A stretch of DNA of 64,000 bases from JAGQPD01 sp020426865 (GCA_041399065.1 JAWKTN010000005.1:744001-808000), one strand, 5' to 3'; positions 36,096 to 45,282 are shown, counted from the stretch's first letter. Made by a program: numbers and translations. The notes: a model not told the origin generated them from the letters alone.

Positions 36096-36398
36096 ATGGA
36101 TACGAACCCAGAAGAGACTCAAACAAGCGAACAAGCATCTGGTCGGCCAGTGGCCAAATTCTCCGGCTCCGGCGGACTAAATGTGGCTGTGTGGAAGAAT
36201 AAATCCGAATTGGGCAACGACTACTACTCCGTCAAGCTGGAACGCAATTACAAGGATGCCAATGGGGATTACCAATCCACATCTTATTTGCGTGACAGCG
36301 ATCTGCTTCGCGCTGGCAAGCTACTGGCAGGTGCCGACGAATGGATTGAGCAGGACAAAGGTCGTCAGCGTACACAAGCGGGAAATCCAGTTCGCTGA
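36096..36398 (+). CDS. Small plasmid protein, paralogue of the one at 26890
   Basis: 100 residues; ATG with AAAGGAATG upstream. The core YYSVKLERNYKDANGDYQST is shared with the product at 26890-27198 and with a decayed copy near 37.8-38.0 kb. Members of this family are small beta-rich proteins of plasmids and phages with no known activity. The tail is polar and basic. Confidence 0.7.
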   Translation: MDTNPEETQTSEQASGRPVAKFSGSGGLNVAVWKNKSELGNDYYSVKLERNYKDANGDYQSTSYLRDSDLLRAGKLLAGADEWIEQDKGRQRTQAGNPVR

Positions 36399-36756
36399 CT
36401 TCCTAGGCGGTTGACCAAGGTGTGGCACAAGGGTGTGAACCCGGACCGTGAAGATTACGCTCGATTGGCATACCGAGTTGTGTTGTGCGCGCGTACACTC
36501 TACGAATAGAGCAAGGGGACCTGTGAGTTCTTGGGGCGGGTTAGGCGGCTAAAAACAGGTCTGGACAAGGATTGGCGGATTCATAGCAAAAGCAGTCGTT
36601 TACGGCCGAATCACCGGTTGGCCGCTCAAGAATCACGAAATCGGACAACGCGATGCGTGAATCTTGTTGACTTTTGCCTGCTAATACCCGATACTTACGT
36701 ATGAATTTGCTCCCCGCTCGACTTGCCTTCTGGCCCGGGCGGGGTTATTTTTGCGC
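36399..36756. other. Intergenic region without a recognised gene
   Basis: About 360 bases. Apart from the hairpin at its right end I see nothing. Confidence 0.4.
36712..36752 (+). terminator. Possible terminator
   Basis: CCCCGC (36712-36717) pairs with GCGGGG (36739-36744), followed by TTATTTTT. The long loop contains a second GGCCCGGGC palindrome. It ends no nearby intact plus-strand gene except the one at 36096-36398, 310 bases upstream. Confidence 0.4.
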
Positions 36757-37008
36757 ATGACAGAACCCAAGGTTAAACGCACTGTTGCTTTCTTCGACGA
36801 GAAAACCTCTTTCACGCGTGCCGCATGGGAGTCCGGACGCTACGGACAACGGCAAATGGAATCGCTTTTGGTCAGCAAAGTTGCTCGCCAAGTCGCGCGC
36901 TGGAGTGGTTAACTATTCTCGCTTATTGCGATATCGAAACCGGCAAGTCGAGCTGCCCGATTGTTCGACGCATGCGTTTCTGCTCGGCGAGGAAAAGGGA
37001 ATCGACGC
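36757..37008 (+). pseudogene. Decayed NYN-domain (LabA/DUF88-like) gene
   Basis: The first frame (ATG 36757, stop TAA 36910-36912) reads KRTVAFFDEKTSFTRAAWES, the start of an NYN ribonuclease-like domain (usual VAFFDGQNLFHRAK). After a one-base shift the next frame reads RYRNRQVELPDCSTHAFLL then GEEKGIDA, the middle of the same domain, then ends abruptly. The catalytic Asp/Asn of the first strand are partly lost and the C-terminal part is missing. Confidence 0.6.
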
Positions 37009-37290
37009 GATCCCCTGGACTTTGATGTCATTCTGATGGACATACAGATGCCCGAGATGGATGGCTACACGGCCGCTCATTTGCTACGGACAAAGAACGT
37101 CGCCATTCCCGTGATCGCGTTGACGGCCCATGCTATGTCCGACGAACGCGAGCGATGTTTGGCCGCGGGATGCTGCGTCTATGCGACGAAACCGATCGAT
37201 CGCCGACAACTTCTTAAGTTGGTCCATACATGGGGGGATGGCGATGGCAAGACGCCAATCGCCAACGGCGTGTCGACCGTCGGTATTTAA
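37009..37290 (+). pseudogene. Fragment of a response-regulator receiver domain
   Basis: The frame contains FDVILMDIQMPEMDGYTAAH (phosphoacceptor Asp in MDIQMP), then PVIALTAHAMSDERERCLAAG (T/A and helix 4) and YATKPIDRRQLL (conserved Lys). The first 45-50 residues with the acidic pocket are missing, because the fragment is joined directly to the NYN remnant. It is probably the end of a hybrid histidine kinase; it is unlikely to be functional. Confidence 0.7.
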
Positions 37291-37789
37291 CGGTTTCACG
37301 TAGCGCCGGACACTTGATTCTCGTAGCTAGAAAATGCCACTCCGGCCCAGCGCTTGTCGAGGTGAATCGGATCGACGGATAGGGAGTTAGCCATGACACC
37401 GCCCAGGTCGTGGCATGGCGAGATGGCGATTCCCACTGACGTTACGAACGGACTCGGAGTGCGAAAATGGCAAAGATCTTCCTTCGTTGAGCGATATGTG
37501 GGGTCGATCGACACGGGCACAGTGCGTTGTCGAGCGATATGGCACAATTGTGGCGTGGGGGAGGCGAAATCTGTCACATGTTCGCATACAGTGCGGGGTT
37601 GAAATGCGAATTCCGCGCGCCGTGAGGCCGTCGCCGACCGGACAGCCTGGCGTGCTCATGGACGATGCTTGGTGGGTTGTGCCATGCCTTGCCTCATTCG
37701 CACATGGTCATGCCGGTGCCGTAGCGAAGCATTAGGCTCGAGAACAAACCACGTGCGCGGTCGTGGCACACGTATTGCCAAGCAGGCCA
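37291..37789. other. Intergenic region without a recognised gene
   Basis: About 500 bases, probably degenerate DNA; only short competing frames. Confidence 0.4.
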
Positions 37790-37975
37790 CACCCGGAAAC
37801 TCTGCCATTGGCGAAGCTAGCGCGCAATCACAAGGTTGCCGACGGCGAATATCCGTCGAAGGCCTATTAGAGAGACGGCAATTTATTGCAAGACAGTTGT
37901 CTGCTTGGAGAGGCCAGACAAGTTCGAGCAGGACAGAGGCCGCCCAGCGTACACAGGCGGGCAATCAGGTCAGAC
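37790..37975 (+). pseudogene. Decayed paralogue of the small protein at 36096
   Basis: From 37814 the frame reads KLARNHKVADGEYPSKAY, then a TAG, then RDGNLLQDSCLL, which aligns with KLERNYKDANGDYQSTSYL and RDSDLLRAGKLL of the gene at 36096-36398. The DNA of the 3' ends also matches, with small indels (GAGCAGGACA and CAGCGTACACA in both). An internal stop and frameshifts make it a pseudogene. Confidence 0.7.
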
Positions 37976-37981
37976 AAGCTC

Positions 37982-38422
37982 CTACAGGGCTGGCTGCGGC
38001 TCGATGACTACGATTGTGGGGTAGGCGGCAAAGTCTGATGTGTTGAACGTCAGGATATGGCTCATGCCATGCCGCTGCATGGCGGCCACCAAACGGGCGT
38101 CATGGGATTTGCGCCCCCGAACGGCGTGATCGACTACCAATCGCCGCCAATGTTCCAATACGGTTCGTTCGTCACGATGCAACGAGAAGAGCGAACAGAT
38201 TTGTGCGAGTTCCTGTTCCGCCTGTTCTACGGTGAATCCGAGGCCATTGTCAGCGGGCGGTCGCGTGGCGACCACCCAATATTCGTAAAGATTCTGCGGG
38301 ACAACGCACATAAGGTGCTGCTGGTCGGCGAGTGATTGGATCGCTTCCGAAGCTAGAACATGGTGCGGGTGCCCAGGTTCTGACAAACGAAGCAGGATAT
38401 TACTATCGAGCAGGATTTTCAT
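37982..38422 (-). CDS. vapC: PIN-domain toxin (VapC family)
   Basis: 146 residues. PIN landmarks are MKILLDSNILLRLSEP (first Asp), the central acidic residue in LYEYWVVATR, KSHDARLVAAMQRHGM (third Asp) and ILTFNTSDFAAYP (fourth). These positions form the metal site of a site-specific ribonuclease. The start overlaps the antitoxin stop by four bases, as in standard type II modules. Confidence 0.85.
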   Translation of the reverse strand: MKILLDSNILLRLSEPGHPHHVLASEAIQSLADQQHLMCVVPQNLYEYWVVATRPPADNGLGFTVEQAEQELAQICSLFSLHRDERTVLEHWRRLVVDHAVRGRKSHDARLVAAMQRHGMSHILTFNTSDFAAYPTIVVIEPQPAL

Positions 38423-38676
38423 TCCCCGCGTCCGCGATAGATGGACTCTCGGCTAACGTCGACGTGATGACGTTGAACGGGATGTCCGGCAGCCCATTCA
38501 CGAAACCGTTTCTTCCATGCCGCTGTTTCTTCGGCCGAGAAGGCTTCTACCTGTTCGTCCGCGATGTGACGCTCGATGGCTTCGCGGACGATTTCATCGA
38601 CACTTTTGCCGGCCTGTGCCGCAAATTGCTCGAGGTGCGTCTGGGTTGTCGGGGAGAGCTGCAGGTCTATAGTCAT
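38419..38676 (-). CDS. Ribbon-helix-helix antitoxin (VapB-like)
   Basis: 85 residues. MTIDLQLSPTTQTHLEQFAA, then GKSVDEIVREAIERHI is a ribbon-helix-helix DNA-binding fold; the C-terminal part (FSAEETAAWKKRFREWAAGH) would wrap the toxin. It lies first in the pair and represses the operon when complexed, as is known for such modules. Confidence 0.8.
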   Translation of the reverse strand: MTIDLQLSPTTQTHLEQFAAQAGKSVDEIVREAIERHIADEQVEAFSAEETAAWKKRFREWAAGHPVQRHHVDVSRESIYRGRGE

Positions 38677-38766
38677 CGGGGGTTCCTATCATTAACCGCA
38701 GAATTCTACCACGAACGGGGTATTCTGTCATCTCAAATCATGCATCGGATTCCCTGGCCGCTCGGT

Positions 38767-41700
38767 TCAGAATAGCTGCAGTTGTCGTTTCGGCAGCAGT
38801 TGGACGCTTTCCTGATACGTTTGGGAAGGTAGCGGAGCGTCAATAGGTGCGGGCGCCGTGGGGACGTTGGCGCTGGACGTATTGTCGACGGCCGGACGAC
38901 CGGGACTGTAGGCTTCCTGTTCCTGTTCGGGATTGCGCCCGATCAGCACAGGCGAACCGCTTTGTGTCAAATCCAGCCGGCGACGTAGTTGCAGGGTAAC
39001 GGGTTCTTCGGCAAGAACTGTGGGATTGCTATTTGGACGCATGGTGGCATCCCTGCCCACCTTGGAATCGAGCATAGTGCGGATGTCACGTGCCAGCTCG
39101 GATGTCACGCAATGTGGATCCTGGCCGTCTTCCACTTTGCGTGCGAGTGCAAGTTTCAGGCGGTCACGCAAGTCCGTCAGTTGCGTCAGGCATTCTTCCT
39201 GTTCGAACTGGCTGCCCAGGCGATGCTGATAGTCACTCAGCTGTTGCCGGGCCAGTGTCAGTTCCAGATGGGTTGATTCCAGCTGCTGATCGAGACTGCT
39301 GACTAGGCGGTGTACGGCGTTGAGTACGGCACGAGCGCCCTGATGCTCACGGGAAAGAGGTGCGAAGCGTACACCAGCTCCCCGAACAAAGACGTCCGGC
39401 AGTGAGTAGGGATGGAGCGCGATGCCGAAGCTAAGTCCCTGGATTTCTCCGAGGGGAAATTCCCGCAAGGAGGAGACATGTGCCGGCAGCGACTCCAGCA
39501 CTTTGGCGAGCTGGGTTTGCTGGTTTTCGCGAGGGACGTCTCGGCCGCCGATCCGCATGGGGACTCCGATCTGCGACTGTGCCGTTTGAAAATCCTGCGT
39601 GAGCTGGGTTTCGCGTCGCTCCAGCCGTTCAATCGACTCGGGAAGCTCCCGACGTTTGCGGCGGATGAGGTACTGCTCGTCCGTATGGTTCTTCTTGAGA
39701 ATCGACAGCCGCTGGATTTCCGCGTCCGCTTCGGCGAGCGTGAGCACAGCAGGATTGCCCGATGCGATCGCTTTCACCTCGGCGTAGGACAGCTCTTGGC
39801 CACCGATGTCCTCGGCACGGCGAACGCCGGTGCCGCCAGTGATCACCTGCCCGATGAAACGTGCTTTGGTTTCAAGGGCTTGCCACATATACGCATCGAA
39901 GGACCCTTCTGTGACATAGCGGTAGATGGCGACGTGTTCGTTGCCATTGCCTTGCCGCAGGATGCGTCCGTCGCGTTGCTCCACCTCGGCGGGTTTCCAG
40001 GGGGCATCCAGATGGTGCAGAGCAACCAGGCGTTTCTGCACGTTGGTGCCGGTACCCATTTTCTGAGTGCTGCCAAGCAGCACGCGAACACTACCGCTGC
40101 GTACCTTGTCGAACAAGACCTGCTTCTTGGCGTCCGAATCCGCCTCGCCGATGCTTGCGATCTGATCCCGGGGAATCCCTGCTGCAATCAGCTTTTCTGT
40201 AATGTCGTCATAGACGCTGAAACCCCAGGGTGTAGGATTGACTCCCATGTCGCAGAAGATCATCTGCGTGCCGCGTGTTGCGGCGGATTCATGCCAGATA
40301 CGGGTAACATTGCGTACCAGTGCATTAATCTTGGAATCTGGATCGTCTACGGCATCCGCGGTGAGCAGCCGGGGATCGAGTGCGAGCTTGCGGCCGTCGG
40401 TGGTAATTGTAAGTGCATTGTCGATACGTGGGTCGATCTTCTCGCTACGCACCCGTTCGTACCGTGCGACCAGTTCCGACTGCAGCTGAGCCTGATCACT
40501 TGACATAGGGCAGGAAACCGTCTGCGGCTTGCCGCCCAGGAGGCGGGGACGCGGCAGGTCAAGCATCTCGGGCGTCTGCACGTCAGCAAACGACCGGAAC
40601 ATCTGCTGGAGTTCGGGCAGGTTATTGAAGCGGGCGAAGCGATTGCGAGGACGTAGCGAGCCGCCGTCCGGTGCAATCTCCATGGACTCGACGATCTCGC
40701 CGAAGGTTGCTGCCCATGCATCAAAGTGCTCAAGGTCGCGGTCGGCTAGTCCTTCAGGATCCAGGAATTTCTGGAGGTTGTACAGCTCGACCATGGTGTT
40801 GCTGATGGGGGTGCCGGTGGCAAACGTGACACCGTGCCCGGCATGCTGATCGCTTAGGTAGCGGGCCTTCATGTAGAGGTCAAACGCCCGCTGGCTGCCA
40901 CCGGTCTGGATGCCGGCAACGCGGTCCATTTTGGTGGGGGTCTCTAGGTTCTTAAAATAATGGGCTTCGTCGATGAAGATGTGGTCGACACCGAGCTCAT
41001 CGAATACCAGCCCATCGTCTTTTTTACCTTCGGCGGCCAACTCCTTGAGGCGGGCTTCCCGGCTGGCCTTTTGTTTTTCAATGGTTTTGATGATGTTGCG
41101 ACGACCGCGCGCGGCGTCGCACGAGGCCGATTCAATCAGCAGGTCGTTGTATTCAGCGATTTGTTTTCGCAGGAACTCGGCCTGGTACTCCGCGGACATG
41201 CCGATCCGCTCAAACGAGCTATGGGTGACGATGATCCCGTCCCAGTTGCCGCTGGCGATCTTGGCGGTCAAGTGCTTGCGACGTTCGCGTGACATGTCTT
41301 CCTTGGTCGCTACCAGCAGCCTGGCGTTTGGATAGAGCTGCATGAACTCGCGGGCGAACTGTTCGAGCATGTGGTTAGGCACGACATACATTGGTTTGGT
41401 GACCAGTCCTGCCTGCTTCATCTTCATGCCAGCGGCGGCCATGGTAAACGTTTTGCCAGCACCGACCGCGTGGGCGAGAAGGGTGTTGCCGCTGCTCATG
41501 ATCCTCCAGATGGCGTCTTTTTGATGCGGCCGCAGCTCAACCGTCTGGTTCATACCGGAAAACTCAAGGTGAGAGCCATCGAACAAGCGTGGCCGCAGGT
41601 TGTTGTAGGTGTCGTTGTAAATCCGCACGAGCCGCTCCGTGCGATCGGGATCGGCAAACGTCCATTCGCGGAACTTCTCCTTGATCCGCTTCTGTTTTTC

Positions 41701-44490
41701 TCTGGCGGCCAGGGTTTCTTCCTGATTGACAACGCGGGACTCTCCCTGATCCGTCTGAATCGTGTCATAGATCACCGGGGTTTTCATATTGAGGGCGAGT
41801 TCCAGCAGCCAGGTACCGCGAGCCCTCCTGGTGCCGTATTCCGAAGTGGCGGCGACAGAATTCTCGGCGCTGTAGCCGCATTCGAGTGTCCAGACCGCGT
41901 CTTTCTTCAAATGGCCGACCTGGATGGAATCGGCACTGGCGCTGAAGAGCTCTGTCGCAAAGGCCTCGATATCGGCCGGCGGGATCCAGGGGGCACCAAG
42001 ATTGGCATCGATGTCCCCCGGAAGCACGTCCGGCGGTTGTACGGACAATAGACGGTCCGCATTGCGTGCAAACTCAGCTCCAGCCTTCTGGGCAACCGCG
42101 AGCTTCGAGCGGACATTGCCGGAGAGATAGACATCGGCGGTTTCATACTGGCGAGTTTGCGGGTTGAGGAATATCAGGTCGCCCAGTTCGCTGACGATCT
42201 CCGCTTCGGACTTGCCGTAAAGGCCTGCCATGAAAGGAAGATCAACGCCGGCCTTCTGGTCGAGCGACGCCAGCAAGGCTTCTTCGGCGGATGCGACGTG
42301 CGTGACTTGCCGCCTGCGACCGACGACATCCTGCCCGAAAATCGCGGTTTTCGTGGCCTTACCGGTAACCTCATCGTAATCTTCAAGGGAGAGGACGAGC
42401 ATCGCGTCCGGGTCTTCCCGGAACTTGACCAGGTTGGGCATGCGGCGAATGACGCTGCCGTCACGGGTCGCACTGAAGGTGGTCTTATTGATCGGACCGT
42501 AGCCCGAGACGAAACGGTCATAGAGATGATTCAGCGACTTACGCGTTGCATGGCGTTCGGATTCAGGCCAGCCTTCATTCTGTGCTTGAAGGACCAGCCT
42601 CGCGGCATCGCGAAGCCCAATGAGGGCGGCTAGCCGCTGGCCCATCATGGTGCCGTCGGCCTTAAGCACGGTGGTGCCATGCGTGACTGGTTCACCGTGG
42701 CCATCAACCATCTGATGAATCGCCTGGTTAGCTGCCACGAAGAAGCTTCCTTCGGTGACGTGACGCAGTGGTGGCGGCCGGGTAAAACGGGCCGGAGCTG
42801 GTTCACAAGCGGGCGTTTCTACTTGCGAGCATTCGATTTTTGGCAAGCGGGCAATCGCTTCGGCCAACTGATCGGCAAGCACGCCGCTCCCGCGTACGCT
42901 GTAGCCTTCATCGCCGCCGTAAAGCTGGTTTTCGCGGGTGAAGGTGCCGAGCACCATTTCGGGATGGTTCAGGAAATATTCGTTAATGCCAACGGCATTG
43001 CCCTCCAGTGACAAGGTGCCGACCTGGAGCCAATCAGGATCGACGTGGCAAGCCGGTGTACCGGGTTCCCGTTTACGGAGGAAGACGATGTCAGTGACTA
43101 CTTTGGTGCCTTCCCGCTTGAAGGCGTCAGCAGGCAGGCGAATCGCTCCCAGGAAGTCCGCCTGATCGGCAAGATACTCACGGATGGCGGCATTGCGTTT
43201 ATCCAGCGTGAAATGGGACGTCACAAGGGCAAGGACACCGCCAGGTTTGAGAGCGTCTACGGATTTGGCAAAGAAATAGTCGTGTAGGGAGTAACGGTCA
43301 CCTTTGTGTGTCAATTTGACATTGGCGAATGGTACGTTGCCGATCACGGCGTCGAGGCTGCCGTCGGCCAGCTTGGTGTCGCGGAAGTTTTCGATGCGAA
43401 TGTCGTGCTGCGGGTAGAGTAGGCGAGCAATCCGCCCTGAGATTTCATCGAGTTCCACGCCGATGAATCGCTTGCCGCCGGTAGCATGCCCCAGAAAGTT
43501 ACCCACACCGCAGCCTGGCTCCAGCACGATGCCATTCTGTGGCACTCCCAATCGGGCAAGTGCCTGGTGCATTGCCTGGATCACTTCTGGTGATGTGTAG
43601 AAGGCATTAAACGTCGTGCGGCGGGCACTTTCATATTCCTGAGGTGTGAGCAATGATTGCAGCTCCTCACCCAAGTCCTGCCAGCCGTGGTCTTTGTAGT
43701 TTCCGGTAATCGGATCGGGAAAGAGCGCCAGCGCAACAGGACCAAACCCACTGAAGCGGGTGAGCAACTGGCGCTCGTCCGCATTGGGCAGGCGGTGTTC
43801 CTGTTCGAGTGCGTGAAGCGTTCGAATCGCGGCCAAGATATCTCGTGCCTTGGCCTTCTCACCGCCGGGCTGCTGGACAGGAGTCGGATCGGCGAGCTTC
43901 GAGGCTGCGGGTTCGGCGTTGGGCCTCGATTGCGGCTGGTCAAACAGCGGGCGGAAGTCGTCCTGGTATGGCCCATTCGCTACGCTTGGGGGGTATGACG
44001 TTTCAGGAAGGCGATCAGCGCGTCCATATCGAGCGTATCGCTGGCCGCTGCTTCCTGCTCCCGTGGAAAATGCTCCAACAGCTCCGCGATCGCTTTCTCG
44101 AGAGCCTCGCTGGAATGCTGTATTGGGGACATTTGTAGTGGAGTCGCCTCCGCCTGATCCAGCAGGTCGAGGTGCCGGTTCCTGAGTGTGATGGCCAGCT
44201 GGTTGATCGTCGAAAGCAAGGAATTGCTGGACTTGAGTTGTTCGTGCCAGCGTGGCCGCTGTTCGATCAGTTCGAGAACGATGGTCTTGTAGTGCATGGT
44301 CGTCTTTCGATGGAAGATCAGCCGCTTGCGCATGCTCTGCAGGTAATGTCGTTGAATCCATACCGGGTGGTGGGCGATCTTGGTGTGCGGTTGAAGAAGA
44401 CGATACTGTGTCATAGCCGGAGGCCTTTGGCGAGCGATTATCGGTTGACAAAAATAAAGCATTGAACAATTCGAGATTGGTAGAATACAT
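38767..44490 (-). CDS. Giant N6-adenine DNA methylase fused to a SNF2/DEAD-type helicase
   Basis: The maximal frame has 1907 residues. After a linker the methylase shows motif I (VLEPGCGVGNFLG) and motif IV as NVPF (DAVIGNVPFANV, usual NPPF). The helicase has Walker A AVGAGKTFTMAAAG, DEAH in DHIFIDEAHYFKN, and motif VI in VEQRDGRILRQGNG. A coiled-coil C-terminus follows. Such proteins on phages and plasmids (DarB-like) protect incoming DNA from restriction. The start is unresolved: the ATG at 44490 has AGGAGA upstream, but the first about 170 codons overlap a better-looking gene in another frame (43980-44414), so translation may start near 43836-43980. Confidence 0.85.
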   Translation of the reverse strand: MYSTNLELFNALFLSTDNRSPKASGYDTVSSSSTAHQDRPPPGMDSTTLPAEHAQAADLPSKDDHALQDHRSRTDRTAATLARTTQVQQFLAFDDQPAGHHTQEPAPRPAGSGGGDSTTNVPNTAFQRGSRESDRGAVGAFSTGAGSSGQRYARYGRADRLPETSYPPSVANGPYQDDFRPLFDQPQSRPNAEPAASKLADPTPVQQPGGEKAKARDILAAIRTLHALEQEHRLPNADERQLLTRFSGFGPVALALFPDPITGNYKDHGWQDLGEELQSLLTPQEYESARRTTFNAFYTSPEVIQAMHQALARLGVPQNGIVLEPGCGVGNFLGHATGGKRFIGVELDEISGRIARLLYPQHDIRIENFRDTKLADGSLDAVIGNVPFANVKLTHKGDRYSLHDYFFAKSVDALKPGGVLALVTSHFTLDKRNAAIREYLADQADFLGAIRLPADAFKREGTKVVTDIVFLRKREPGTPACHVDPDWLQVGTLSLEGNAVGINEYFLNHPEMVLGTFTRENQLYGGDEGYSVRGSGVLADQLAEAIARLPKIECSQVETPACEPAPARFTRPPPLRHVTEGSFFVAANQAIHQMVDGHGEPVTHGTTVLKADGTMMGQRLAALIGLRDAARLVLQAQNEGWPESERHATRKSLNHLYDRFVSGYGPINKTTFSATRDGSVIRRMPNLVKFREDPDAMLVLSLEDYDEVTGKATKTAIFGQDVVGRRRQVTHVASAEEALLASLDQKAGVDLPFMAGLYGKSEAEIVSELGDLIFLNPQTRQYETADVYLSGNVRSKLAVAQKAGAEFARNADRLLSVQPPDVLPGDIDANLGAPWIPPADIEAFATELFSASADSIQVGHLKKDAVWTLECGYSAENSVAATSEYGTRRARGTWLLELALNMKTPVIYDTIQTDQGESRVVNQEETLAAREKQKRIKEKFREWTFADPDRTERLVRIYNDTYNNLRPRLFDGSHLEFSGMNQTVELRPHQKDAIWRIMSSGNTLLAHAVGAGKTFTMAAAGMKMKQAGLVTKPMYVVPNHMLEQFAREFMQLYPNARLLVATKEDMSRERRKHLTAKIASGNWDGIIVTHSSFERIGMSAEYQAEFLRKQIAEYNDLLIESASCDAARGRRNIIKTIEKQKASREARLKELAAEGKKDDGLVFDELGVDHIFIDEAHYFKNLETPTKMDRVAGIQTGGSQRAFDLYMKARYLSDQHAGHGVTFATGTPISNTMVELYNLQKFLDPEGLADRDLEHFDAWAATFGEIVESMEIAPDGGSLRPRNRFARFNNLPELQQMFRSFADVQTPEMLDLPRPRLLGGKPQTVSCPMSSDQAQLQSELVARYERVRSEKIDPRIDNALTITTDGRKLALDPRLLTADAVDDPDSKINALVRNVTRIWHESAATRGTQMIFCDMGVNPTPWGFSVYDDITEKLIAAGIPRDQIASIGEADSDAKKQVLFDKVRSGSVRVLLGSTQKMGTGTNVQKRLVALHHLDAPWKPAEVEQRDGRILRQGNGNEHVAIYRYVTEGSFDAYMWQALETKARFIGQVITGGTGVRRAEDIGGQELSYAEVKAIASGNPAVLTLAEADAEIQRLSILKKNHTDEQYLIRRKRRELPESIERLERRETQLTQDFQTAQSQIGVPMRIGGRDVPRENQQTQLAKVLESLPAHVSSLREFPLGEIQGLSFGIALHPYSLPDVFVRGAGVRFAPLSREHQGARAVLNAVHRLVSSLDQQLESTHLELTLARQQLSDYQHRLGSQFEQEECLTQLTDLRDRLKLALARKVEDGQDPHCVTSELARDIRTMLDSKVGRDATMRPNSNPTVLAEEPVTLQLRRRLDLTQSGSPVLIGRNPEQEQEAYSPGRPAVDNTSSANVPTAPAPIDAPLPSQTYQESVQLLPKRQLQLF
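43980..44414 (-). CDS. Conserved small protein overlapping the methylase frame
   Basis: 144 residues from the ATG at 44414. Codon use is normal, with balanced hydrophobic helices (MHYKTIVLELIEQRPRWHEQ) and an end LDMDALIAFLKRHTPQA that recalls a small protein often found beside such methylases on planctomycete elements. The other frame over the same DNA is a low-complexity S/P/G-rich chain, so I think this is the real gene here. Function unknown. Confidence 0.65.
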   Translation of the reverse strand: MTQYRLLQPHTKIAHHPVWIQRHYLQSMRKRLIFHRKTTMHYKTIVLELIEQRPRWHEQLKSSNSLLSTINQLAITLRNRHLDLLDQAEATPLQMSPIQHSSEALEKAIAELLEHFPREQEAAASDTLDMDALIAFLKRHTPQA

Positions 44491-44558
44491 GGCAGGGATC
44501 TCCTAAGAGGCGGACGCTACCAGCTCAAGCCGGGAGCATCCAGGTTGAGGAAGAGGGC

Positions 44559-45103
44559 TTACGATACGCTTGTCGTATCGTTGTCCAGGATTTGCTGCTG
44601 CAAGGGCGTGGCATCATCGCCGACGACCGCGGAGACCATTGCCCAGAGTTCCCGAATCTGCGTGTTGCTAGTGGCCAGCCACACGGTATCAAGCAGAGCC
44701 TCTTTTTCGACCCTGAGTTTAAGGATTTCCTTGCCAACGGGGACTGGACAAGCAGTCGTTCCTCGATGGGCTCCTTGAGTTTCCGGTGCTTCGCCCGGAA
44801 GTCGTCACGCAAGCGATAGTCGTGGTGCGTACGAATAGCCAACTCTCCCAATGCTCGCGCATACATGGTACGCTCAAGCCGTTCCCGCTCGGCGTTCAGC
44901 GTGATAAGTTGTGCGTTCAGGGCTTCGATCTGGTCGTGAAACTCGGCAGTACCAAGCGCTTCATGGGCCGAGCGATCGGCTTCCGCCGCAATGCCAGGCA
45001 TTAGTGTGAACTCCTGTGCTTCCAGTGTTGCAATAGCCTTGTTGACGCGGCGTTCGATGCGTTCTTTCCAGTGTTCCTTTTCGGAAACAGTAAGACGTGA
45101 CAT
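44559..45103 (-). pseudogene. Conserved coiled-coil protein gene, frameshifted
   Basis: The start at 45103 has AAAGGA upstream and begins MSRLTVSEKEHWKERIERRV, with helical, acidic and basic residues typical of a coiled coil. Near 44740-44755 the frame shifts: the ORF goes on as low-quality sequence, while the neighbouring frame continues sensibly with VGKEILKLRVEKEALLDTVW and ends DNDTTSVS at TAA 44561-44559. One base was lost or gained (or is a sequencing error). The structured RNA element copy B is about 100 bases upstream. Confidence 0.7.
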
Positions 45104-45185
45104 ACATGAGTCCTTTCTGAGGATAAGATACCGACGGCGAACCATTCGCGGCCGGATGAGACTCATTCAGAAACCCGGTTGTTAG

Positions 45186-45282
45186 GCGGGAAGTGCGGAT
45201 GCCACGGTTTGCAAGCGGAAAATTGGGGGGACCGCAAGCACCGCGCAGCGGGGGTGCCGATTCTTCCGCTTGCAAATCCCGC
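45186..45282 (-). ncRNA. Putative structured RNA element (copy B)
   Basis: The outer stem is TTTGCAAGCGGAAAATTGG (45208-45226) with 45257-45276, extended by GCGGGA (45186-45191) with TCCCGC (45277-45282). Inside is GGGGGGACCGCAAGCACCG followed by CGCAGCGGGGGTG. The core is nearly the same as in the copy at 27283-27349 whereas the outer stem differs but still pairs, which suggests selection on structure. It stands about 105 bases upstream of the start at 45103. Confidence 0.55.

Noticed and set aside
39412..42633. Long plus-strand open frames (for example 39412-40503, 41371-42051, 42157-42633) opposite the methylase-helicase gene
   Set aside because: They are complementary-strand shadows of a strongly coding GC-rich gene: no ribosome-binding sites, no domains, and arginine/histidine-rich composition.
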